Below are positions 1-5,917 of a stretch of DNA of 11,166 nucleotides, in pieces. Source of the DNA: Actinomycetes bacterium (GTDB lineage Bacteria; Actinomycetota; Acidimicrobiia; Acidimicrobiales; RAAP-2); NCBI GenBank assembly GCA_021801615.1, contig JAJYXS010000203.1, positions 1 to 11,166 on the forward strand, read 5' to 3'. A model generated the notes under the pieces. It ran no database searches. It saw nothing but the letters and a program-made list of their open reading frames with translations, and was not told where the DNA came from. Positions within the stretch are counted from its first letter, which is position 1; every line of letters starts with the position of its first letter. The position numbers and the translations under genes were made by a program.

Positions 1-718
1 GGAGGACCACTCGTCCGCGCGGCTGGCCGGACGGCTGGACCGGGGCCGCCAGCCATCCGGGACCGCGCTCGCCCAGGCGCCTGCTCCGGGCCTCCCAGCC
101 GGCGAGCAGCACCTCGAGCGGCACTGTGGCGGCCGCCACCGCCAACGGCCGGTGGGCAGGCCCTTCGAACACCACGGGACAGTGCGCGAGCTCGCTCATC
201 AGCGACACCACGTCGTTCGGGGAGGCGGCCGGGCCGAGGGCGTGGAACGCTCTGTGCACGTGCTCTCGGATCCGGAGCTGGGCCAGCTGGCCGTGGAGGA
301 TCCGCGCGTGCACGGCTTCGGTGATCGCGACGAACGGGACCTCCCGCTCCAGCGCGATGAGCGGCAGCTCCCACTTCTCGGCCGCGACGACCAGCTCGCG
401 CGGCATCTGGGTGAAGCGGCGCACGAGCTCGATGCCCAGGCCGCTGACGCCGGCTTCTGCCAGCTCCCGGATGTACTCGGCGAGCGCGTCGTGGCCCTCT
501 GGAAGCGCAATGCCCGTCGTGAGGATGAGCTCTCCGCCTCGCAGCAGCTGGGCGATGTCGGGGACCTCGGCCACGTGGACCCAGCGCACCGGCCGCAGCA
601 GGCGGCTCCGGCCAGCCATCACACGGGGGTGTGCCGCCTGCACCTCCTCGATGCCCAGCACGTCCGCGACGGTGACGATGCTGGCATCCCTCAGAGGCGT
701 GACCTCGGTGTCGGCCAC
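1..718 (-). CDS. PucR-family transcriptional regulator, N-terminal part (cut by window edge)
   Basis: Translating the minus strand from GTG at 718 gives 239 codons open to the left edge. Residues about 14-130 match the N-terminal domain of the PucR (purine catabolism regulator-like) family: a TVADVL start at 16-21, then RWVHVAEVPD at 45-54 and LRGGELILTTG at 59-69, the most conserved stretch of this domain. The C-terminal PucR helix-turn-helix domain would lie beyond position 1 and is not seen. Family members are cytoplasmic activators or repressors of nitrogen-compound catabolism (purines, hydantoin, pyrimidines, amino acids). The gene diverges from the importer/catabolic operon, so it most likely controls that operon and itself; this is inference. 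No ATG fits. Other in-frame GTGs lie at 739 and 760, below an in-frame stop at 764-766. GTG 718 is preferred because it gives the usual short lead into TVADVL. No Shine-Dalgarno is seen. Confidence 0.88.
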   Translation of the reverse strand, partial: MADTEVTPLRDASIVTVADVLGIEEVQAAHPRVMAGRSRLLRPVRWVHVAEVPDIAQLLRGGELILTTGIALPEGHDALAEYIRELAEAGVSGLGIELVRRFTQMPRELVVAAEKWELPLIALEREVPFVAITEAVHARILHGQLAQLRIREHVHRAFHALGPAASPNDVVSLMSELAHCPVVFEGPAHRPLAVAAATVPLEVLLAGWEARSRRLGERGPGWLAAPVQPSGQPRGRVVL

Positions 719-726
719 CGCTCGGG

Positions 727-732
727 ATGATA
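727..732 (-). promoter_or_regulatory. Candidate -10 box (TATCAT) of the pucR-type gene
   Basis: The minus strand reads TATCAT at 732-727, nine to fourteen bases upstream of the chosen GTG at 718. A transcript starting 6-9 bases after this box would begin at or next to the GTG, which fits a leaderless mRNA, common in actinobacteria, and the lack of a Shine-Dalgarno. No convincing -35 box is seen, so this is a weak prediction. Confidence 0.25.
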
Positions 733-758
733 CAGACACGCTGGAGCGACGCAGCGCC

Positions 759-779
759 ACCGGCTACCCGTCAGCCGGT
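759..779. repeat. Perfect 7-bp inverted repeat in the divergent control region
   Basis: ACCGGCT at 759-765 and AGCCGGT at 773-779 are exact reverse complements separated by 7 bases. It could be a protein-binding site or a small hairpin in the leader of the minus-strand regulator if that gene starts further upstream. No U-tract follows on either strand, so it is not a terminator. Function is unknown. Confidence 0.4.
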
Positions 780-780
780 C

Positions 781-791
781 GACAACATGTC
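781..791. promoter_or_regulatory. Operator-like palindrome GACA-N3-TGTC, copy 1
   Basis: The sequence GACAACATGTC has perfect 4-bp arms around a 3-bp spacer. The same arms and spacing recur at 813-823, so the two sites are 32 bp apart start to start, about three helical turns and therefore on the same DNA face. Position between a PucR-type regulator and the operon suggests a dimer-binding site for that regulator. This is inferred from symmetry, repetition and location; no known consensus was matched. Confidence 0.45.
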
Positions 792-812
792 TTCATCCGA
801 CCGTCACGTCCA

Positions 813-823
813 GACAGTTTGTC
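813..823. promoter_or_regulatory. Operator-like palindrome GACA-N3-TGTC, copy 2
   Basis: The sequence GACAGTTTGTC repeats the arms and 3-bp spacing of the palindrome at 781-791, with a different spacer. It lies about 95 bp from the regulator's GTG and about 170 bp from the ATG of the binding-protein gene, suitable for control of either divergent promoter. No clear -35/-10 pair for the plus-strand operon could be recognised next to it. Confidence 0.45.
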
Positions 824-860
824 CATTGAAGCTCTCCCTTCGGCGTCCCACACTGTCGAG

Positions 861-970
861 ACGAGAAGTGCAAGAAGAGAAGCAAGAGAAGTCAAGACAA
901 GGCACGAGAAGCCAAGAGCGAGCAAGAGTAGGCAAGATAAATCAAGAGAAGTCAAGACAAGTCAAGAGAC
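861..970 (+). repeat. Purine-rich degenerate tandem-repeat leader
   Basis: About 110 bases are built from variants of CAAGAGAAG, CAAGACAAG and GAGAAG words, almost all purines with isolated C and T. An exact 19-base word, CAAGAGAAGTCAAGACAAG, occurs at 883-901 and again at 943-961, exactly 60 bases apart. The tract ends about a dozen bases before the GGAGG ribosome-binding site at 982-986 and probably lies in the 5' leader of the operon. Such a leader would be weakly structured as RNA. Open frames cross it, but low complexity and position argue against coding. Confidence 0.75.
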
Positions 971-994
971 GTAGGGACGACGGAGGGGGCAACA

Positions 995-2209
995 ATGCCA
1001 GGCGTACCAGTACCAGCAAACAGGTCGCGGTCCGTGCGCGGAGGCCGCCCGCACCTCGGTTCCGGCCGCAGGCGCAGGCCGCTCGTGGTGGCGGCAGCTC
1101 CGGTCGCGGCGGTCCTGCTCCTCGCAGGGACGACCGTCCTCGCAGGGACCTCGGTGTCGGGCGCGGCGAGCCCGAAGGGACTCGCGGCTGCCAGAGCGGT
1201 CGTGGACGAGTACAGCAGGGTCCCGACCTTCAAGGCCCCCGGACCTGCCTTCGACGCGAAGAAGCTCGACGCCGGCAAGACGCTGTTCAGCGTCCCGGTC
1301 GACAGCCAGGACCAGTTCGTCCAGATCCTGGAGAACGACATGGCGGCGGTGGCGAAGAAGGTGGGGATCCACTTCGTCGACTACACGAACGACGGGAACC
1401 CCTCGACATGGGTGAAGGGCATGCAGGAGGCGACGGCGGAGAAGGCCAACCTCATCGACCTGCTCGCCGGCATCAACCCGGAGCAGCTGACGCCCGAGGT
1501 CAAGGCCGCGAGAGCGGCGCACATTCCCGTGGTCGCCTCGGACGCGTACAGCATCGGGCAGAAGTCCGACCCGCTGCTCACCGGGGTCGTGGACGTGCCC
1601 TACGACGGTGCCGGGACGATCATGGCCGACTGGACGATCGTGAACAGCGGCGGCCACGCGGACGCGCTCGTGATCGAGTCGAACGACGTCGTCTCGAGCC
1701 CCACAGAGGCCAAGGCGGCGGTGACCGCGTTCCACGACAACTGCCCTGCCTGCAAGGTGAAGGTGCTCAACATCCCGGTCGCGGACTGGGCCTCCGACAC
1801 CCAGACCGAGGTCGAGTCGGCGCTTCGGGCCACACCGAGCATCGACTACGTGATCCCGGTCTACGACAGCCAGTCCCAGTACATCATCCCTGCCATCAGC
1901 CTCGCGGGAGACACGGGCAAGGTGCACATCGTCAGCTACGACGGTACCGCGTTCGTCCTCAAGTACCTCCAGGAGCACAACGACGTCGTCATGGACGTCG
2001 GCGAGGACCTGAAGTGGATCGCCTGGGCGATCATGGACCAGGAGATGCGGATCATGGCCGGGCTGAAGCCCGTGCCGAACGAGAACACGCCCATGATGAT
2101 CTGGACGGCGAAGAACATCGCCAAGGCTGGCAACCCTCCCCAGCAGTCGAAGGGGTACGGCACAGGGTTCCAGACGGGGTACGAGAAGCTCTGGGGCCTC
2201 TCGCACTGA
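995..2209 (+). CDS. Periplasmic-type binding protein of an RbsB-like ABC importer
   Basis: This 404-residue secreted solute-binding protein of the sugar-binding (Peripla_BP_4, RbsB-like) class should capture the substrate outside the membrane and deliver it to the permease. The N-terminus carries an Arg run (25-28), a hydrophobic core (about 30-50) and a small-residue cleavage region near SVSGA (53-57). There is no lipobox cysteine, although actinobacterial binding proteins are usually lipoproteins. The mature part shows the family's two-lobe pattern: FVQILENDM (108-116), LIDLLAGINPEQ (153-164), HIPVVASDA (176-184), and YVIPVYDSQSQYIIPAI with VHIVSYDGTAF towards the C-terminus. A CPAC pair at 250-253 could form a disulfide. 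ATG 995 follows GGAGG at 982-986 with good spacing. It is the first gene of the plus-strand unit and ends 2 bases before the ATPase start. Substrate cannot be read from sequence; context points to a pyrimidine, nucleoside or hydantoin rather than a sugar. Confidence 0.88.
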   Translation: MPGVPVPANRSRSVRGGRPHLGSGRRRRPLVVAAAPVAAVLLLAGTTVLAGTSVSGAASPKGLAAARAVVDEYSRVPTFKAPGPAFDAKKLDAGKTLFSVPVDSQDQFVQILENDMAAVAKKVGIHFVDYTNDGNPSTWVKGMQEATAEKANLIDLLAGINPEQLTPEVKAARAAHIPVVASDAYSIGQKSDPLLTGVVDVPYDGAGTIMADWTIVNSGGHADALVIESNDVVSSPTEAKAAVTAFHDNCPACKVKVLNIPVADWASDTQTEVESALRATPSIDYVIPVYDSQSQYIIPAISLAGDTGKVHIVSYDGTAFVLKYLQEHNDVVMDVGEDLKWIAWAIMDQEMRIMAGLKPVPNENTPMMIWTAKNIAKAGNPPQQSKGYGTGFQTGYEKLWGLSH

Positions 2210-2211
2210 CG

Positions 2212-3771
2212 ATGGCGGAGGCGACGACATCCGGACCGCTGCTCGAGATCGAGGGTCTCTCGAAGTCCTTCGGCTCGACGCAGGCGCTCGACCGGGCGTG
2301 GCTGAAGGTCATGCCCGGTCGAGTGCACGGGCTCGTCGGCCAGAACGGCTCGGGCAAGTCGACCCTCGTGAAGGTGCTCGCCGGCTACCACGATCCGGAC
2401 CCGGGTGCACGCATCGTGATCGGCGGCAGAGAGGTGACGCACACACTCGGTGGTGGGGGGAGCCGAGCGAACGGCCTGTACTTCGTGCACCAGGACCTCG
2501 GTGTCGTTGGCGCGCTGTCGGTCGCGGAGAACCTCTTCATCGACCGGTTCGTCGACCAGCCGAAGGCCTGGGTCCGTTGGCGCGCGGAGCACGCGAAGGC
2601 CTCCGAGCTGCTCGCGTCGTTCGGCGTGCGGGTCGACCCTCGTCGCAAGATGGCGGAGCTGCCGGTCGCAGTCCAGGCGATGGTGGTGATCGTGCGGGCC
2701 GCGGAGCGCCTGCGCGCCGGCAGCCCGGAGTCCGGCGACCGAGGCGGCGTGCTGGTGCTCGACGAGGCGACCGCGTCGCTGCCCCTCGCCGCACGCGACC
2801 AGCTGCAGTCGGTCGTGCGTGCCGTCGTCGCCCTTGGGCACGCCGTGCTGTTCGTTTCGCACTTTCCCGATGAGGTCCTCGAATGGGCGGACCACGTGAC
2901 GGTCCTGCGCGACGGTCGGGTGGTTGCCGATCGCGAGACGCAGGGGATGACCGAAGACGAGCTCGTGGAGCTGATCATCGGACGGCAGATGGAGCCGCAT
3001 CAGGGCGTGGTGGTCCCCGCCTCGAGCGGCGGGTCGACGTCGTCGATGGTCGTGACAGGGCTGACGGGCCAGGAGGTCGACGGGCTCAGCTTCGCGGTCC
3101 AGCCCGGAGAGGTGCTCGGCCTGACGGGCCTGGTTGGGTCGGGCTTCGACGAGGTGGCTCGCATCCTCGGTGGTGCGAGCGTGGCACGCGCAGGCGAGAT
3201 GGTGCTCGACGGTCGGCGCTGGGACCTGACCGCCTTCTCCCCGGCGGCGGCGCGCAAGGCGGGTGTCTCGCTCGTCCCCGACGACCGCCACCGCCTCGGC
3301 GTGGCACCAGCGCTCACCGTCTCCGAGAACATCTCGCTCTCGGTGCTCGACCGCTACCGGGGTGTCGCCGGGCGCATCAAGCATCGACGGCTGCGCCAGG
3401 AGGTGCGCCGGCTCCTGGCGGACTACGACGTCCGCCCCCCTGATCCGGACCTGCCGCTCAGGAGCCTCAGCGGCGGGAACCAGCAGAAGGTGGTGATCGC
3501 GAAGGCGATGGCCGGTGCGCCGAGGGTCCTGCTCCTCGACGAGCCCACGAAAGGCGTCGACGTCGGAGCGCGCTCGGAGATCCTGGAGAAGCTGCGAGAC
3601 GTGGCGCGCGCCGGAACCGCGGTGGTCTGCTCGACGACGGACGCGTCCCAGCTCGAAGATCTCTGCGATCGGGTCCTCGTGCTGCGACGGGGGCGACTGT
3701 GCGCCGAGCTGACCGGGGAGGCGATCAATGAGGACCGCATCGTCGAGGAGACCTACAGCTCGGTCGTCTGA
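2212..3771 (+). CDS. Two-domain ABC importer ATPase (RbsA-like)
   Basis: This 519-residue cytoplasmic ATPase has two fused nucleotide-binding domains, the RbsA/MglA arrangement. Domain 1 has Walker A GQNGSGKST (43-51), Q-loop Gln94, Walker B VLVLDE (180-185) and H-loop His217, but its signature is degenerate: LPVAVQA (150-156) where relatives have LSxxxQQ. Domain 2 has a degenerate Walker A (GLVGSGFDE, 306-314, no Lys), an intact LSGGNQQK signature (419-426) and Walker B VLLLDE (439-444). Pairing domain 1 Walker A with the domain 2 signature leaves one competent ATP site, as is common in this family. ATG 2212 lies 2 bases after the binding-protein stop, so the two are probably translationally coupled. 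The open frame continues far upstream, but that part is a shadow of the binding-protein gene. It should pair with the single downstream permease, which would act as a homodimer. Confidence 0.92.
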   Translation: MAEATTSGPLLEIEGLSKSFGSTQALDRAWLKVMPGRVHGLVGQNGSGKSTLVKVLAGYHDPDPGARIVIGGREVTHTLGGGGSRANGLYFVHQDLGVVGALSVAENLFIDRFVDQPKAWVRWRAEHAKASELLASFGVRVDPRRKMAELPVAVQAMVVIVRAAERLRAGSPESGDRGGVLVLDEATASLPLAARDQLQSVVRAVVALGHAVLFVSHFPDEVLEWADHVTVLRDGRVVADRETQGMTEDELVELIIGRQMEPHQGVVVPASSGGSTSSMVVTGLTGQEVDGLSFAVQPGEVLGLTGLVGSGFDEVARILGGASVARAGEMVLDGRRWDLTAFSPAAARKAGVSLVPDDRHRLGVAPALTVSENISLSVLDRYRGVAGRIKHRRLRQEVRRLLADYDVRPPDPDLPLRSLSGGNQQKVVIAKAMAGAPRVLLLDEPTKGVDVGARSEILEKLRDVARAGTAVVCSTTDASQLEDLCDRVLVLRRGRLCAELTGEAINEDRIVEETYSSVV

Positions 3772-3779
3772 GCCGGGGA

Positions 3780-3803
3780 GTGCCCGGCGGCCGCGCCGGG
3801 CGC
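3780..3803 (+). other. Strong GC stem-loop between ATPase and permease genes
   Basis: GCCCGGCG (3782-3789) and CGCCGGGC (3794-3801) are perfect complements around a 4-base loop. The stem can extend by a U-G pair and a G-C pair to 3780/3803. It fills most of the gap between the two genes. No T-tract follows, so it is not a standard intrinsic terminator. It may partly block readthrough, protect the upstream message from 3' decay, or lower translation of the permease relative to the upstream genes. The structure is seen directly; the role is inferred. Confidence 0.6.
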
Positions 3804-3831
3804 ACGGGAAAGCCGGGTGCACGTGAAGGAC

Positions 3832-4908
3832 ATGAAGGAAGAGGGGCTGGACGGGCAGGGGGTGAATGTGGCGGTCGAGGTCACGCCTTCAGGGGTCGGA
3901 CTGCTCGCCGACGACGAGCAGCTCGTGGCGCGCGGCCCGTCCTCTGGTCGCAAGCGCGTGAGCGACTGGCTCGGTCGGTCAGCTGTCCCGATCGTGTGGG
4001 CGGCAGTCGTCGTCATCTTCTCGATCTTGAGGCCGGCGACGTTCCCGACGATCGGCACCTTCGGCGCGATCTTCGGGTCGGAAGCCGTGCTCGTGATCGT
4101 GACGCTGGGCCTGCTCGTCCCGCTGCGCGCGGGGGACTACGACCTGTCGGTGGCAGGAACGCTGACCCTCTCGTCGATGATCATCGGACGGCTCAACGGC
4201 GGCGCGAGGATCGAGATCTGGATCTGCGTCGCGATCGCGCTCGCGATCGGGGTCGGTGTCGGGCTGCTGAACGGGTTCTTCGTGCGCGTCTTCGGCATCA
4301 ACCCGTTCATCGTGACGCTCGGGATGGGTACCTTTCTGCTCGGCATCACGCTGCTCATCAGCAACGATCAGACCTACGCCGGCGTCTCGGTGGCGCTCGA
4401 CGACATCACCGAGACGGACAGGTTCCTCGGGATCCCCCTCGAGTTCTACTACGCGCTGGCCCTCTGCGTGATCGTGTGGTACGTCTTCGAGCACACGACT
4501 CTCGGGCGACGGCTCCTGTTCGTCGGCAGTGGCCGAGAGGTGGCACGCCTGAGCGGGGTCCGGGTCGAGCGGATGCGGGTCGGGGCGCTCGTCGTATCGG
4601 GGCTCCTCGCTGCGCTCGCGGGGATCTTCTTCGCAGGCACCTCCGGCGCGGCGAACCCGACCGCCGGCAGCTTCTTCCTGCTCCCTGCCTTCGCCGCGGC
4701 CTTCCTCGGAGGCACCACGATCATGCCGGGCCGGTTCAACGCATGGGGCACGATCGTGGCCGCCTACTTCCTCGTGACGGGTGTGACGGGGCTGGAGATC
4801 CTCGGCGCCCAGAGCTGGGTGCAGACAGTCTTCTACGGCGGCGCGCTCGTGCTCGCGGTCGCCTTCGCCCAGCTTTCCAAGGGCAGGCAGAGCCAGGAGA
4901 TCATCTGA
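3832..4908 (+). CDS. ABC importer permease (RbsC-like, BPD_transp_2 family)
   Basis: This inner-membrane channel subunit has 358 residues from ATG 3832, within the usual size range of RbsC-type permeases. A cytoplasmic lead of about 45 residues is followed by roughly eight to ten hydrophobic segments. Family landmarks include GDYDLSVAG (where relatives have GGIDLSVG), NGFFVRVFGINPFIVTLGM, the cytoplasmic coupling-region motif GSGREVARLSGVRVERMRV, and FLGGTTIMPGRFNAWGT near the C-terminus. With only one permease gene, a homodimer is expected, served by the two-domain ATPase just upstream. The start is uncertain: in-frame GTGs at 3817 and 3823 lie upstream, and GTG 3868 follows a GGGGG stretch with reasonable spacing; ATG 3832 has AAGGA only one base away. 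All choices affect only the variable cytoplasmic N-terminus. The gene ends 169 bases before the next enzyme gene. Confidence 0.88.
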   Translation: MKEEGLDGQGVNVAVEVTPSGVGLLADDEQLVARGPSSGRKRVSDWLGRSAVPIVWAAVVVIFSILRPATFPTIGTFGAIFGSEAVLVIVTLGLLVPLRAGDYDLSVAGTLTLSSMIIGRLNGGARIEIWICVAIALAIGVGVGLLNGFFVRVFGINPFIVTLGMGTFLLGITLLISNDQTYAGVSVALDDITETDRFLGIPLEFYYALALCVIVWYVFEHTTLGRRLLFVGSGREVARLSGVRVERMRVGALVVSGLLAALAGIFFAGTSGAANPTAGSFFLLPAFAAAFLGGTTIMPGRFNAWGTIVAAYFLVTGVTGLEILGAQSWVQTVFYGGALVLAVAFAQLSKGRQSQEII

Positions 4909-4910
4909 TC

Positions 4911-5093
4911 GTGAGCACTGCGCGCCCGGCTGGCATTGTCGATACCGTCACCGTCAACACCGTCACCGTCAACACCGTCACCGTCAACACCGTCACCGTC
5001 AACACCGTCAACACCGTCACCGTCAACACCGTCAACACCGTCAACACCGTCAACACCGTCACCCAAGGAGGATGCCGATGCCGGAGATCGTGA
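4911..5093 (+). CDS. Possible small repeat-encoded ORF (TVTVN peptide), doubtful
   Basis: From GTG 4911 a 60-codon frame reads through the whole minisatellite as repeated TVTVN and TVN units, ends in TQGGCRCRRS, and stops at 5091-5093 inside the next gene. An AGGAG lies at 4895-4899, a long 11 bases before the GTG. The stop would fall 13 bases past the amidohydrolase ATG at 5078, so the frame could act as a coupling leader. Repeat units that are multiples of three keep any frame open, so the openness is weak evidence. More likely this is untranslated spacer. Confidence 0.15.
   Translation: MSTARPAGIVDTVTVNTVTVNTVTVNTVTVNTVNTVTVNTVNTVNTVNTVTQGGCRCRRS
4944..5060 (+). repeat. Minisatellite: 15 units of ACCGTC (6 bp) and ACCGTCAAC (9 bp)
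   Basis: The 117 bases parse completely, without a mismatch, into six 6-bp units (ACCGTC) and nine 9-bp units (ACCGTCAAC). The first four pairs form a perfect 15-bp period; after that the 9-bp unit dominates. The array starts 35 bases after the permease stop and ends 4 bases before the AAGGAGG ribosome-binding site of the amidohydrolase gene. All units are multiples of three, so copy-number change would not shift a frame crossing it. There are no spacers, so it is not a CRISPR array. Its perfect repetition suggests recent expansion and likely length variation among strains. Confidence 0.95.
5065..5071 (+). promoter_or_regulatory. Ribosome-binding site AAGGAGG deciding the amidohydrolase start
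   Basis: A near-perfect Shine-Dalgarno directly abuts an ATG at 5072 and lies 6 bases before a second in-frame ATG at 5078. Spacing rules favour 5078, so the protein should start MPEIVRAALVQ rather than MPMPEIV. Confidence 0.8.
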
Positions 5094-5917
5094 GAGCCGC
5101 CCTCGTGCAGAAGAGCTGGACCGGCGACAGGGAGTCGATGATCGACGCCAGCTTCGTGCTGGCCAAGGAGGCCGCATCCCAGGGAGCCCAGGTGCTGTGC
5201 TTCCAGGAGCTCTTCTACGGCCCGTACTTCTGCCAGGTCCAGGACTCCGCGTACTACTCGTACGCGGAGCCGATCCCAGGGCCGGTGACCGAACGGGTGG
5301 TCCAGCTCGCGTGTGAGACCGGCATGGTCGTGATCGCGCCCATCTACGAAGAGGAGCAGCCGGGCGTCTACTACAACACCGCGGTCGTCGTCGACGCGGA
5401 CGGCCGGTACCTGGGCAAGTACCGCAAGCATCACATCCCCCAGGTGAAGGGCTTCTTCGAGAAGTACTACTTCCGTCCGGGGAACCTCGGCTTCCCGGTC
5501 TTCGACACGGCAGTGGGCCGTATCGGGGTGTACATCTGCTACGACCGCCACTTCCCCGAAGGATGGCGGGCCCTCGGGCTCGCCGGCGCGCGCATCGTGT
5601 TCAACCCGTCGGCGACGAGCCGGGGGCTGTCTGCCTACCTGTGGAACCTCGAGCAGCCGGCTGCCGCGGTGGCCAACGAGTACTTCGTCGGGGCGATCAA
5701 CCGGGTGGGGGTGGAGCCGCTCGGCGACGACGACTTCTATGGCGGCTCGTACTTCTGCGACCCGAGAGGCCAGCTGGTCGGGGATGCGGCCTCGGGCTCC
5801 GACGACGAGGTCCTGGTGCGCGACCTCGACATGGGCGTTCTGGAGGAGGTGCGCCAGCTGTGGGCGTTCTACCGAGACCGGCGCCCCGAGGCCTACGGCC
5901 CGCTGGTCGCGCCATGA
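5078..5917 (+). CDS. N-carbamoyl-beta-alanine amidohydrolase (beta-ureidopropionase), nitrilase superfamily
   Basis: This 279-residue cytoplasmic C-N hydrolase should cleave N-carbamoyl-beta-alanine or N-carbamoyl-beta-aminoisobutyrate to the beta-amino acid, CO2 and ammonia, the third step of reductive pyrimidine breakdown. The nitrilase Glu-Lys-Cys triad is visible: Glu44 in CFQELFYGPYFC, Lys117 in GKYRKHHIP and Cys154 in YICYDRHFPE. The GFFEKYYFRPGN stretch (125-136) and the length fit beta-ureidopropionase-like and N-carbamoylputrescine amidohydrolase-like enzymes. An N-carbamoyl-D-amino-acid hydrolase or putrescine-pathway role is possible on sequence alone. The neighbouring dihydropyrimidinase, transaminase and semialdehyde dehydrogenase favour the pyrimidine role. 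The stop overlaps the next start by 4 bases (ATGA), implying translational coupling. Upstream lies the 117-bp repeat array. Confidence 0.88.
   Translation: MPEIVRAALVQKSWTGDRESMIDASFVLAKEAASQGAQVLCFQELFYGPYFCQVQDSAYYSYAEPIPGPVTERVVQLACETGMVVIAPIYEEEQPGVYYNTAVVVDADGRYLGKYRKHHIPQVKGFFEKYYFRPGNLGFPVFDTAVGRIGVYICYDRHFPEGWRALGLAGARIVFNPSATSRGLSAYLWNLEQPAAAVANEYFVGAINRVGVEPLGDDDFYGGSYFCDPRGQLVGDAASGSDDEVLVRDLDMGVLEEVRQLWAFYRDRRPEAYGPLVAP

Noticed and set aside
126..974. Plus-strand open frames across 126-974 and 152-730
   Set aside because: They are antisense to a clearly recognisable PucR-type domain on the minus strand and resemble no known family; high GC keeps antisense frames open.
727..2211. 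N-terminal extension of the ATPase frame back to 727
   Set aside because: The extra 495 codons are Arg/Gly/Pro-rich shadow translation of the binding-protein gene; the ATPase homology starts just after ATG 2212.
3780..3803. Rho-independent terminator ending the transporter message
   Set aside because: The hairpin is strong but no T-run follows, and the permease needed by the ATPase lies just downstream.
1936..3822. Long minus-strand frame of 628 codons opposite the ATPase gene
   Set aside because: Composition is typical of antisense shadow (His, Arg, Asp-rich) and the opposite strand encodes an intact ABC ATPase.
4944..5060. CRISPR array
   Set aside because: Units of 6 and 9 bp are directly adjacent with no unique spacers and no cas genes are present.
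5072..5077. Amidohydrolase start at ATG 5072
   Set aside because: The Shine-Dalgarno ends at 5071, leaving no spacing; ATG 5078 has 6 bases and matches the family N-terminus.
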